This document shows positions 54,481 through 64,000 of a stretch of DNA of 64,000 nucleotides, piece by piece. The stretch is from the NCBI GenBank assembly GCA_023213395.1, contig CM041465.1:109871741-109935740 (forward strand), given 5' to 3'. Positions within the stretch are counted from its first letter, which is position 1. Each line of letters begins with the position of its first letter. Source of the DNA: Cycas panzhihuaensis (taxonomy: Eukaryota > Cycadophyta). The notes beneath the pieces are model-generated. The model did no database searches. It saw nothing but the letters and a program-made list of their open reading frames with translations, and was not told the DNA's origin. Position numbers and translations under genes: made by a program.

Positions 54481-55482
54481 AAATTGCTGATATGTTATCT
54501 AGACCACCTTGTTCCACTTCTTCTTCTACTTTTGTTTGTAGTTCTCTTATGAGTTTGCAGGTGGAACCAATGCATCATGAAGAGTACAAAGACTTATACC
54601 ATGAAGATGAAGCTTTGAAGGAAGAATTAGAGAACCTAGCGAAAGGAAGACCTTCCCAGCTTGCTTGGAAGGATGGTCTACTTTTCAAAGGGGAGCAGCT
54701 CTATGTTCCATCAAAAGGAGACAAGATCAAGTGGTTTAGAGAAGCCCATACTTCTAAAGTAGCTGGTCACTTTGGTATAGAGAAGACTTTAGCGAACTTG
54801 AGAAGATATGTTGTATGGCAAAAAATGCAAAATGATGTAAAAAAATATGTAAAAGGATGTGTAATGTGTAATACTTCTAAGCCTTCTTCTAGAAAATTAG
54901 GATTGTATACACCACTACCTATTCCCACTAGGCCTTGGGAAAGTATCTCCATTGATTTTTAGGGGACTTCCCATGACTAGGAAGGGACATGATTATCTTT
55001 TGTTGTTGTAGATAGGTTTAGTAAAATGATATGTCTAATACCTTGTAAGAAGACAATCACAGTGCAGAGCAACCGAGTTATTCTTTGAGCATGTATGGAA
55101 GAATTTTGGCTTGCCTTCTTCCATCATTTCAGATCGGACACTCGATTCCTTTCATCATTTTGGAAGTCACTATGGGAGATGATGGATACCAAATTGAAGA
55201 GGAGTACAAGTTTCCATCCTCAAATGATGGACAAACCAAGTAGTGAATGTAACTTTGGTACATCTATTGAGGATACAATTCCAAGCATCCAAAGACTTGG
55301 GATGAATCATTGGCTTTTCTACAATTTGCTTTTAATAGAGCAATGCATGGATCACACTCTAAAGCACCTTTTGAAGTTTGTTTGAGATACTTACCTCAAA
55401 GTCCATTTGACTTGGAGTTTTCCATGCAAGCTAAGGAAGGATCCACAAAGAGAAGGAGGAGCATGACAAGGCTTTAAGATAC
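54481..55482 (+). pseudogene. integrase, chromovirus copy 4
   Basis: Open 54492-54962 with AHTSKVAGHFGIEKT, YVKGCVMCNTSK and RPWESISIDF. The residue before the first catalytic Asp region is Ser rather than Phe. The frame ends at 54960-54962 because TTTTTTAGGGGG has lost bases (ATTTTTAGGGGAC). SDR(D)TRF follows in pieces with a G lost (CAGATCGGACACTCG). At the Glu position the sequence again reads acc aag tag (stop at 55241-55243 in the frame of GGA CAA ACC), as in the other copies. CTCAAATGATGG upstream of it is a copy-specific change. Confidence 0.78.
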
Positions 55483-56013
55483 TTGGAGAAGATCCAGAGA
55501 GTCCACAAAGAAGTACATGATCAACTTCTAAGGACTCAACAAAAGTACAAGGAAAGACATGACAAGCATAGGAAAGAGTGTACTTTCCAAGAAGGAGATT
55601 TAGTATGGTTATACTTGAGCAAGGAGAGGTTAAAAGGAGAAGGTAAGAAACTCAAAACTATAAGGTATGGACCATTCAAGATTTTGAGAAAAGTAGGTGG
55701 CAATGCTTTCCAACTTGATCTTCCACCTTATATGTAAATATATTCAGTAGTAAATGCTGAATACTTAAAACTCTTTGAGCCCTCCATGCTATATGAGGAT
55801 CAAGACCAGTTCACTTTACCTTCAGTTGATGATTTGTATTTGGAAAGTGAGGAGCCTCTCAAGGAGGATTGTATCTTGGAGAGAAAATCTACCAAAACAA
55901 GACATAAGACACATGAATCTTTCAGGATTGGAGTAGCAGGGCAATTGCCTAGTAAGGCCAAGTGGTTTAGTAGGAAACGAGGAGAAAAACACTTCCCCCA
56001 TCTCCAATTCTAA
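55483..56013 (+). pseudogene. Integrase linker, GPF module and chromodomain-like end, chromovirus copy 4
   Basis: Open from 55483 (IQRVHKEVHDQLLRTQQKYK) through RYGPFKILRKVGGNAFQLDL to a TAA at 55735-55737, where the other copies have CAA (PPYMQ). After this stop the same frame carries on with NAEYLKLFEPS, a replaced segment YEDQDQ for DKEQDQ, then DCILERKSTKTRHKT, GQLPSKAKWFSRKRG and the family stop at 56011-56013. A single C-to-T change is therefore the only break in this part. Confidence 0.72.
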
Positions 56014-56055
56014 GCCAAACAGGAGTTGGCTATTTTTCCAAGGAAAGGGGAGCCA

Positions 56056-57111
56056 TGATCCAGGAGGATCTACCATATGTTTACAGGATGCGGAAAATGC
56101 TAGGCATTGGCATAACTAAAAGAGATATGGCCAAATGGTATCAAAATTCTATGAAATTTTGTTTAAAGGGATAAGACACATCTCACTAGATGTGTACAAA
56201 AGGTGGGGTTCAGACAATATCATTTGATTAGAGTTCAAGCCTTGTCTTTGCATAAAAATTAATCCCACAGTTAGCAGAAAAAAAAATAGAAAATATATAT
56301 TTTGATTATATGAATATAAACATGCCCAAATGACATCCAAATGAGCTAAAATTTTGAGGAAGCGGAGGAGACATGCGTTCCTATACGTGTACAAAATTTG
56401 AGCTGAATTGGAGTCCGTTAAGGTCAGTTACAAGCCGACACTTTTAAGAATTATATGAAGGCCACTTGGACAGCAGAAAAACAGCAAATACATATTATTA
56501 TTAAATGAATAAAAATGTAGCCAAATGACATCCAAATGAGCTACAAATTTGAGGAAGCTGAGGGGACATACGTTCCTATATGTGTACCAAATTTGAGATA
56601 AATTAGAGCACATTAAGATCTGTTACAAACTGTAACTTTTTAAGAATTGTATGAAGGCCACTTGGACAACATGCATTCTGGTGGTTAGTGGTTATACTTG
56701 CATGATTGCCACTTGTTAAACATGCAATTCAGATTTCTTTCTATAAATTGAGCCCTTCTATAGGTTGGAGAGGTGGTTCTTGGAGACTTGACTTGGGAAG
56801 CATCCTTGGAGAAGCATTTGGAGGGTTGGAATCCCCCTTATGGTATAATTGTAACATTTATTCCTTGTAATTTTACCATTCTTTTGCTAGTTGATTTCTC
56901 CACCATTAAATGGAGATTTTCATGGTTTAATAAAAGTATTACTCATCATACTTTTGGATCAATGTCAAGAATAATTGATCTGGTGTAGAATTTTCCTTTC
57001 ATGGGCTCATTGTTGTTTTATTGTTATTGAGCTTTCTACACTAACTCCCAGGATCTCAAGGAGGAAAGGTTGATAATTGATTTCTTCACCAACTAAGCTC
57101 TTTTGGGATCA
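56056..57111 (+). repeat. LTR5 (outer right) of the chromovirus array
   Basis: 1056 bp. Hairpin at 56176-56195, TATAAAT at 56742-56748. It shares outer-type variants with LTR1 (GGACAGCAGAAAAACAGC, GGTTAGTGGTT, CCCAGGATC). It is followed directly by the TSD. Confidence 0.93.
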
Positions 57112-57116
57112 ATTTC
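57112..57116. repeat. Target site duplication, right copy (ATTTC), of the chromovirus array
   Basis: Exact copy of 33360-33364. T3 LTR sequence resumes after it. Confidence 0.88.
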
Positions 57117-58696
57117 TCCACTAGTTTTCCTTAAGAAAGCAACGACAGAAGGCTCACAAAGGCTAGGTGAAGGGAGTAAGGTGGGATTCATTCTACTCAG
57201 GCCTACTCCCCAAGGGCAACCCCCTTCGTGCCTTTCTTCTCCTACTCCATGCTTTCCTTGGGTTGACTAGGAGAAGGTGGAGCTTAGGCTTGCACTGAAT
57301 TATCAGCATGTACAACCCTTGCTGCACTAATTCTAGGCCTGCATGCCTCTTGTTTGGGCCTCCATAGTGCCCCTAGTATTGCTTGTCACCTCTTAAAGAC
57401 CTTAGTCGAGGTTTGTATGACGGATCGTTGCCCATAGTAATTCTGTTATCTTGATACCTCTCCAACACTTTGCTACACATATCCTCATGTTTATTGGCTG
57501 TCATAAGTTTCCATTTATCCTTACCTTGCTATGCTAAAAGTTTGTGTGGAGAACCTAGTGGAGGGTTTTTCCATCCTGAGGCTTCTCTTCCCTTTTTCTT
57601 ACTTGATGTGTGTGGTTGCTTGAGGAAAGTGTAGTCATCTACAATAGTAATTTCTCTAACTTAATATAATATTTTGATATATACATTATATATACTTACA
57701 TATATATACATAGCTCTTCTCGTAGCCCCTTCTTGGAATGAATAAGCTCTTGCATGTGCAGCTTTAACATGGCATTTCACGAAAGGAAAAGATGTCTAGA
57801 TCTGGGTAAGCTTTACCCTCTTTTTTTTTTTCTTTATTTGCTTCCTTTTTTGTTTTGCTTTCTTTTCATAAGGGGAAGGAAAGGAAGCCCTTGCCCTTCA
57901 CATCGATCTTGATCACATATTCATTGGTTGGTGAGAGGGTGTGCATTATGTATAGGTGAGGTCTTCCATCGACTGCTACAACTCTCGGGTATGCACCATC
58001 ACTCTCTTCACCCCTCCATTCTCCTTTCTCGATTTTATTTAAAATCTATACTCTAGTCTAATAGATCACGTGAAAGTGAAAGGTTAATGATATTAGTTAC
58101 TTGTATGTATACGTCGTATGCTTGTCCCATGTAGGAAAAGGACACAGTAGGAACCCTATCCTTCCTCCTCTTCCTATCGATCCAAACATACCCTTAGATG
58201 CATTCTTTTTAGCCTTGTTTTCTTGCATGCATAATACTTATTCTTCTTTTCCCCTTGGCCTTTTAATTGCTAAAAGAGGGGTGTAGTCTTAGCCCCCCTT
58301 CCTCTCCCTCTCTTGGTTTTATTTGCCTAGACCAAATAGCCAAGGGAGGCCTGCTCACATCGTAGGCCCTCACCTACCTCATTCACGTTCATTTTCCCTT
58401 CATCATAGGGAAACCCCTTGAGGATTCCTCCTCTTCCCTTCCAGCCATCCAAGGGTGGGAGGACCTTCCTCTCGAGACCATCCAGGATACCCCCAGTATG
58501 CACTCTCCCTTCTGAATCGAAAGCTACTCTAAGATAGTTGGGTATCATTCGTAGGTCCCAAACTCATGCTCTGATGCATGGGGCACCCTGTGTGGTGTTC
58601 CCTTTGCTTATAGGTTCTCGCCTACACCTTCAATATCAACTGTTGACTACCACCACTCCTATTGAGCATAGTGATTATCTTGTAGATACATATCCA
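57117..58696 (+). repeat. 5' LTR of T3, second part
   Basis: Continues the LTR interrupted at 33364. It is the reverse-complement homolog of the left half of the T2 LTR: GGTGGGATTCATTCTACT near 57179, AGCCATCCAAGGGTGGGAGG near 58442, and GGGGCACCCTGTGTGGTGTT at 58579-58598. It ends TATCCA at 58696. It contains short AT tracts (TATATATAC near 57700) and a run of ten T at 57822-57831. Confidence 0.82.
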
Positions 58697-58861
58697 CTGG
58701 TGACCATACTGGGGACCTGCTAGTAAGGGACCTGTTCCTATCCCTTTTTGTTGGTGCTACTACCTTTTAGTGGTCTTCTCCACTTATTTCTTTCGTTGGG
58801 AAGCCCCCAACACATACTTTACATTCCTTTTTACCTCTCCTGACATGTTGGTAAGTTTGTA
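58697..58861 (+). other. T3 leader with candidate primer-binding region
   Basis: GGTGACCATACTGGGGACC (58699-58717) parallels the sequence after the T2 5' LTR. The tRNA is not identified. The rest of the leader has no other signal. Confidence 0.5.
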
Positions 58862-61330
58862 TGTGACATTTCTCACACCACCTATGTGGTTTGCCTCTAC
58901 TATTAGAAGACCCTATATATCGTCCCCTTTCATCGTTGAATCCCAATTCAACAATGGAAGGATAGCCTTCAGATTGGGCTTATCATGCCTTTGCTTTAGG
59001 AGATCATGAGTTCCCCACATCCTTTCTAGGGTCCACCCAAGAGGGTGATGATCCTATTTATTATCTAGGTGATCAAGATCACCCACTTGATGTCCATCCC
59101 TCTACTCATGGAGTAGAGGGCCCATCTTCTCTTGAGACTCATCACCTGGGTGGTGATTCTTTTGAGGAGTACCCTGAGGGGTCTACTTCATTCGAGGTCC
59201 CATCTACCTCCTATGATCAAGTGGATACCCCTCCTGCTGACGTGGTTGAAGCCCTTAGCGAGTGCTTTCGTGTTGCTCATCTTCAATCATGTCCTAGATG
59301 GTTTAAAGATATCTTATGTGATGGGGCACCCTCCTCATCTGCACCTGTCCTATCATCTTCATTCGCATCTAGACCTCCCACAACAAGTAATCCCTTCGTG
59401 CCTACACATTCATCCCACTCTATCCTTACATCTACCTTAGGGACATCTATTGCACCTTTTATTCCTCATCATGGTCCCAGCTCTTCGGGGCCCTCTCATG
59501 GTATGTCTTTCTCCCAGCTTGGAGTTAGCATACCTTTCCCTAGTCGAGCCAACATGCCACTTCCTAACGTGGAACATGCATTTCCTAGTAGGCCTAAAGG
59601 TCTTACTAATACCCCTACTACTAGGCATGTAAGATCTGCTCCCATGTATACTCAAATTCAACCTAATGGCCTTTCTCTTTATATACCCCCAGGCTATACT
59701 TCTCAGCCTTGGGGGCACGGTAAGGGGAACCATATTCCAGCTTACGGGGTGGACCTGTTACATCCATATGGAATTGCACCACCCATAAGTGATCCATATG
59801 GACAAAACCCGGTTCCTCATCCTTCCTTTCCATCATCCTGCATAACTCCTTATGCTGCGCCTTTGCAAGGAAACCCAACTTCCTTTCAACATGCTTACCC
59901 TCAAGTTCCTTTCCAACAAGGGACATTTCCTCAAGGAGGGATGGGCCTTTCACCCCCATCTGTTCCTTATCTATTACCTCCCACATCATTCGTCGATCCT
60001 ATATTCCAGATAAGGGCACACCCCTTCATGGATTATAGATCAAAACCCTTATCTGTTGAGGCGTTAAGAACCAATTTTCTGTCTCATCCCCTTGAAGTTC
60101 CTAAGCTCGATGGAGCTTCATCACAAGATCCAACATAGCACGTTCATACTTTCTCTATGGCATGCATAGACTACTAGGCCTATGATCACATACTAATGAA
60201 ATTATTTCTATGATCCCTACAAGGTGACGCCCTTAAATAGTTTTATTGCCTGCTTGCTCATTCCATTTTCTCATTCTAGTAACTTGTGGATGAGTTCATC
60301 AACTATTTTGATGTGGCCCATCCATTCGAAAGTGGAATGAAATCCCTTCTTTCACTTAAACAAGGCCACGATGAGATGAATCGTGACTTTGTGTGGCAAT
60401 TTCATGACCTCCTCCATTCCACTAAGTCTACTTTGCCTGAGGAATTTAAGAGGGATCTCTTCGTTAATGCACTTCACCCAGAAGTCCATGTGGAAGTCCT
60501 TAAGATGGGGGCAACCACATGTGATTCTGCCATCATAAAGTGCTTAGCGCTTGAGGCTATTGAGATCTAGGCTAGATTTAAGAAGCCTCTCAAGCCCTCA
60601 CAATGGCGTGAGGCACCACCCTTAACCAAAGAAACCAAACCATAACAATCCACTAGGTCTTCTTCCCATCCGACTGAGAAGACCCTAGACCTGCTCACTT
60701 CTGCTATACGTTCATTCAAACATATGATGAAAGAACTTAAACTGCAAGCTCCTTCATCACCCACTTCTAACAAACAAATCCAACAAACTACTCAAGCCAC
60801 TCCTCTTAGGGTGGTAATACCCAATCCTCTTAAGCAAGGAATCTAGATTCCTCGTTTGAGAAGAAGTGGTATTCCGTTCATGGGGAGTGTTTCCATGACA
60901 ACTCACGTTGTAGGGCTCAACATCCTAGGGATGCCCCATAATGTGACTTATCTCCTAAATGGGCCTCAAGGCCTAACCTAGACCAACCAATCCACAAGGA
61001 TCCATTCCCCAAGCATAAGGAGCACGATCATAATACTCAACCCAAAAACAACTGGAACTGGGGAAGATCTTTGAATTACCATCTTTCACACGGTAAAGGG
61101 AAGGGTGCATGGGATTCATCTTCTTCCTCATATTCCCCTGACCATTGTACTCCCTCACCTTCACACTCCCAGAATAAGGGAAAGAAGGTGATCCAAATGC
61201 TTGTGGCCACCCCCTTATATGCCCTAACTTGGTCCCAAGCCGCTAAATAGGTAGCTGGTGCCTCTTCTTCTTCTCCACAATCTGGTCCTCTTCCAAAAAC
61301 CTCCCTTCCAGAAGTCCAGTTACTTCCCAA
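58862..61330 (+). pseudogene. Tat gag of T3, broken
   Basis: The start is aligned with T2: ATG 58862 is followed by TGA where T2 has an Arg codon. The 305-codon open part 59221-60138 (TPPADVVEALSECFRVAHLQ, PPGYTSQPWGHG) is the Ser/Pro-rich N-terminal half and matches T2 almost block by block. The capsid core is at 60286-60570 (INYFDVAHPFESGMKSLLSL, QFHDLLHSTKSTLPEE, EVHVEVLKMGATTCDSAI). The zinc finger near 60864-60915 reads WYSVHGECFHDNSRC. The first Cys has become Tyr (TAT 60870-60872), while H, H and C remain. At least eight in-frame stops are present, mostly CAA/CAG/CGA to TAA/TAG/TGA changes. Confidence 0.8.
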
Positions 61331-62985
61331 GACTATTCTCGTTCGTCCAGGTCGCTACAATTTCAGGAGAGCCCTTCCTCAATTCACAACGGAGGGGAAG
61401 GCCTTTTCTGTTATCGATGAGCTTTATACTATGGCCGCCGGGATGTCCATTATGGACATCTTGAGAAGTTGTCCCAAACAACAGACACTCCTTTTGGAAG
61501 CTTTAGGGTTGGGTGATGTGCTCATTCACGCTTTAGGTATTACCCAAAGCCATGAGCCCATTATTTCCTTTGATCCTAAAGACCTTCCCCCCCGCTTATG
61601 AAAGGGAATGCCAATGGAACTTCTCTTGAACCATTACTATTGACACATCAGACTGTACCTTATAAAGGATCATTGTCAATAAGGGTTCCTCTGTTAATTC
61701 CATGCCCTTGTGTGTTATGCAAGAGCTTGGTATTTCTACCCTGGAACTTATTCTATGGTGATGCCAAGGCTACGATGGTAATGAAAAGACTCCATTGGGA
61801 TCTATTTTAATCCCGCTCACTCTTGAGGGAAAGACTGTCCTTACTGGCATTGTAGTCCTTGATGTAGATGTTGACTACAATCTTCTCTTGGGTTGACCAT
61901 GGCTCGATTAGATGTGAGCCATGTGTTTGACCAACTGGGGGTAACTTAAGTTCGTCAACAATGGATGAATGAGGGTTATTTCATGTGAACTCCCACCTGT
62001 CAAACAAACTCGACCTACCAATCGAGCAAGCCATGTTCATGTAAAGGGGGATAAAGGCCCTTCTACTCATGCCTTGGCTTGCTTCATCTCAATACATGAT
62101 TCATCCCATCTCAAAGAAGATCCTACATCTTCTTCCTCTAGCCTTACTCGCTTTGCTCCTATTGGTATCGGGAGCTATGGGCACCTTACCTTGTTCAGTA
62201 ACAATGAGTCCTATGGCAAGGATGAGGACTTTCCTCACCCCATCTCTTTCCTCCGCATTAGTAGGAGGCACCCTTCTTATTCTAGGTCCCAACCTAGAAC
62301 TCCTCTTGTTGGAGAGACTACTCATTCCCTTGTGTCACATGTCATTGCACGCATTGACCCACAGGTCCTTGATTTTTCCTCTCCATCACCTCCCATAGGT
62401 GATGGCCTTGAGGAACTTTCTTTTGCTCCTTATGAGGAGCCCCTTCCTGACTCTCTCTTAGAGTCTTTTGGGGATGTTGGACAACCTACTGACCATCGTA
62501 GCTTCGTTGCTCCCCAGTACCTCATCTATTCGAAGTAAGGTCATCCACAAAGTGGATTACTTCAAAGATGATGAGGCTTTACTTGAGCACTTAGTGGGCT
62601 CCATGCCCAACTTTCCTTCTGGTCACTATAGGCTTGGCCACCATAAGGTCTTGGCAATTGGGTCCATGCTTGTTGACCCAATTGCATCCCCTGTTTCGTC
62701 TCTTCTTGTTGACCTTGCCCCTCTCCATTTTGAGGAGGGGAATGCCATGTGCATGGGGGTGACCCAAGACATAGTCATAGCCCCAGGCAAGGTCATTAAG
62801 GTTGGGGCTGAATGCTCTCCTAATAAGGTAAGGGAATATTCCTTTTTATTCTAGGAGTTTTGAGATGTCTTTGCATGGCATTAGTCTAACATGAAGGGAA
62901 TCGACCCCTCCATTGTCACCCACAATCTCACTACCATTCCTGGCGCTCACCCTGTGTGCCAGAAGTAGCGTCCTTTCCATCCTAA
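61331..62985 (+). pseudogene. Tat protease and pre-RT linker of T3, active-site Asp lost
   Basis: The pre-protease block TILVRPGRYNFRRALPQFTT is followed by FSVIDELYTMAAGMSIMDIL. The active-site block reads IVNKGSSVNSMPLCVMQELG (near 61672), so the catalytic Asp of VDNGS is Asn here. The later protease strand (VLDVDVDYNLLLG) and the linker up to the RT start (DYFKDDEALLEHLVGSMPNF) are recognisable over two open stretches (61969-62538 and 62468-62854). The linker is the region that in T2 is fused to the integrase C-terminus. Confidence 0.75.
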
Positions 62986-62989
62986 ACTC

Positions 62990-63830
62990 TCAGCCATTAT
63001 TAAAATAAAGGTTGAGAAAATTTTGGATGTGGGACTTATTACTTCTATTGACTATCCTAAATGGGTGTCCAACATCGTTCCTATTGCTAAAAAGAATGGG
63101 ACCATCCAGATATATGTTGATTTTCATGATATCAATAATGCATGTCCTAAAGATAACTTTCCACTCCTTTTTATCAATCAGATTATTGATTGAACTACCA
63201 AATTTAAAGTCATGTCCTTGATGGACAGCTTCTCTGGCCATAATCAGATTTAGATCTCTCCCAAAGACTGCCATAAGTCGGCCTTCACCATCCCGTGGGG
63301 TACTTTTGCCTACAATGCAATGCCCTTTGGCCTCAAAAATGCAGGCACTACTTACTAAAGGGTAATGCATTTTATCTTCCACGACCTCATTAACGACATG
63401 TTGGAGGTCTATATGGATGACATGATGGGTCTCTCGTGTATCAGGGCCCACCATCCTTCAGACTTGTAGGCCATCTTCACACGGTGCCATAAGTACCACG
63501 TAAGTTTAAACCCACTCAAATATGTGTTTGTCATCACTTCTACCAAACTCCTTGGATTCCTTGTGTCAAAGAAAGGAATTTAGATCGACCCTGATAAAGT
63601 CAAGGTGATCCTTGACATGCTGGCTCTTAGAACTCGGTGACAGATCAAGTCGTTCCTAGGTAGACTTGGCTTCCTCAGGCATTTCCTAGAAAATTTCACT
63701 ATAAATGCCAAACCCTTGACCAACCTATTGAAGAAGGGATCCTTGCTTACTATTAAAGAAGAGAGACTATTTGTTTGGTCTGATAAGACCAAACAAGCCT
63801 TCGAAGGACTTAAGGAAGCCCTTGCTTTCG
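62990..63830 (+). pseudogene. Tat reverse transcriptase of T3, broken
   Basis: RT copies the element RNA into DNA. Blocks in order: VSNIVPIAKKNGTIQIYVDF (first catalytic Asp region, near 63067), NACPKDNFPL, MPFGLKNAG (near 63320), VYMDDMM with YMDD at 63410-63421, LNPLKYVFVITSTKLLGFLV and IDPDKVKVIL. The V-Y-x-D-D-M form is characteristic of the Tat lineage, in contrast to YLDDILIFS of the chromovirus array. Several TAG and TGA stops interrupt it (for example TGA at 63192, TAG at 63250). It is the only Tat RT in the window. Confidence 0.82.
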
Positions 63831-64000
63831 CTCCAACATTAGTGCCCTCTTGCTTCAATATGCCTCTCATTCTTTACACCTTAGCAACCGATGAGTCTTT
63901 GGGCATCATGTTGGCTCAGGAAGATGATTCGGGAGTCGAGAGATCTATTTACTTTATCAGTCAGATCCTCGTGGTTGTTGAACTCAACTACTCTTTGACC
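63831..64000 (+). pseudogene. Tat pol RNase H of T3, runs off the window
   Basis: After the RT thumb (KEALAFAPTLVPSC) the sequence reads PLILYTLATDESLGIMLAQE then SIYFISQILV, the beginning of the gypsy RNase H domain (F-x-L-x-x-D-A-S-x-x-x-x-G-x-x-L-x-Q). The catalytic Asp of the first block is kept. The rest lies beyond base 64000. Confidence 0.75.

Larger units (their letters stand above)
33365..57111 (+). mobile_element. Tandem array of a chromovirus-type Ty3/gypsy element: five LTRs, four interiors
   Basis: Five direct LTRs (33365-34418, 39043-40098, 44720-45775, 50386-51441, 56056-57111) alternate with four interiors of 4610-4624 bases, period about 5.68 kb. All LTRs begin TGATCC and end GGATCA. 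Every interior begins with an initiator-Met primer site and ends with a polypurine tract, and neighbours share one LTR. Only the outermost flanks carry the TSD ATTTC. This is the expected product of one insertion enlarged by unequal LTR recombination. The coding order is gag, protease, RT, RNase H, integrase, GPF module and a degenerate chromodomain-like end. All copies are frameshifted. Confidence 0.93.
32207..64000 (+). mobile_element. T3: Tat-family element (partial), 5' LTR interrupted by a chromovirus array
   Basis: Plus-strand element inserted into T1 at 32206/32207. The 5' LTR is 32207-33364 plus 57117-58696 (about 2.74 kb without the insertion). The interior runs to the window end with gag, protease, RT and the start of RNase H. 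The left target copy would be AGTCG (32202-32206); the right one is outside. T3 carries many stops and an LTR start TA instead of TG, so it is older than T2. Unlike T2 it keeps the RT region. Confidence 0.85.

Noticed and set aside
33365-57111. Tandem duplication of a host gene
   Set aside because: The repeated unit contains LTRs, primer sites, polypurine tracts and gag-pol, and the array edges carry a retrotransposon-type 5-bp duplication.
33365-57111. Four independent nested insertions of the chromovirus
   Set aside because: Independent insertions would each bring two LTRs and their own TSD. Here neighbours share one LTR and the inner junctions show no duplication.
1-64000. CRISPR arrays, tRNA or rRNA genes, host exons
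   Set aside because: Regular short repeats with spacers, cloverleaf-like sequences with A and B boxes, and rRNA-like blocks were looked for by eye and not seen. All recognisable coding blocks belong to retrotransposons.

Overview
This window is land-plant nuclear DNA from a large, repeat-rich genome. It consists almost entirely of LTR retrotransposons nested in one another. I see no host gene, rRNA, tRNA or CRISPR array. The plant assignment rests on initiator-Met primer sites, a Ty3/gypsy Tat-type lineage with an antisense extra ORF, a chromodomain-type Ty3/gypsy lineage and a Ty1/copia relic. The species cannot be named from the sequence.

Layout. (1) 1-1129 is AT-rich and unassigned. (2) 1130-10497 is a decayed Ty1/copia element (+) with 311-bp LTRs. 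A Tat-family solo LTR (3346-6116, TSD GTGGC) sits in its leader, and a piece of foreign Tat gag occupies the place of its reverse transcriptase. (3) 10498-13402 is a Tat gag-protease fragment (T0, +), cut by the next element. (4) T1 is an old Tat element (-). Its 3' LTR is 13403-16652, and its interior is 16653-16730 plus 29075-32206. (5) T2 is a young, GC-rich, 12.3-kb Tat derivative (-) at 16731-29074. It is inserted into T1 with TSD GTAAC. It keeps gag, protease, the integrase C-terminus, an antisense ORF and a 3'-terminal RNase H, but has lost RT and most of integrase. (6) T3 is another Tat element (+) that cuts T1 at 32206/32207. Its 5' LTR is 32207-33364 plus 57117-58696, and gag-protease-RT run from 58862 off the window end. 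(7) 33365-57111 lies inside the T3 LTR. It is a head-to-tail array of a chromovirus-type Ty3/gypsy element: five ~1056-bp LTRs alternating with four ~4.6-kb interiors, bounded by one 5-bp TSD (ATTTC).

Inferred order: T0, then T1 into T0, then T2 and T3 separately into T1, then the chromovirus into the T3 LTR, followed by growth of the chromovirus into an array. The copia element carries a solo LTR of the same Tat family.

The most notable structures are the five-LTR array with a single TSD, and the Tat antisense ORF, which in T1 has a plant-mobile-domain-like segment and in T2 a coiled coil. The antisense ORF has its own TATA-like site and faces pol tail to tail. All four chromovirus copies share a one-base lesion at the integrase catalytic Glu codon. 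Many further 1-2 base differences between copies cluster at CAG/CTG and CG sites. This raises the possibility of modification-linked consensus errors, so frameshift-based claims here need raw-read support.
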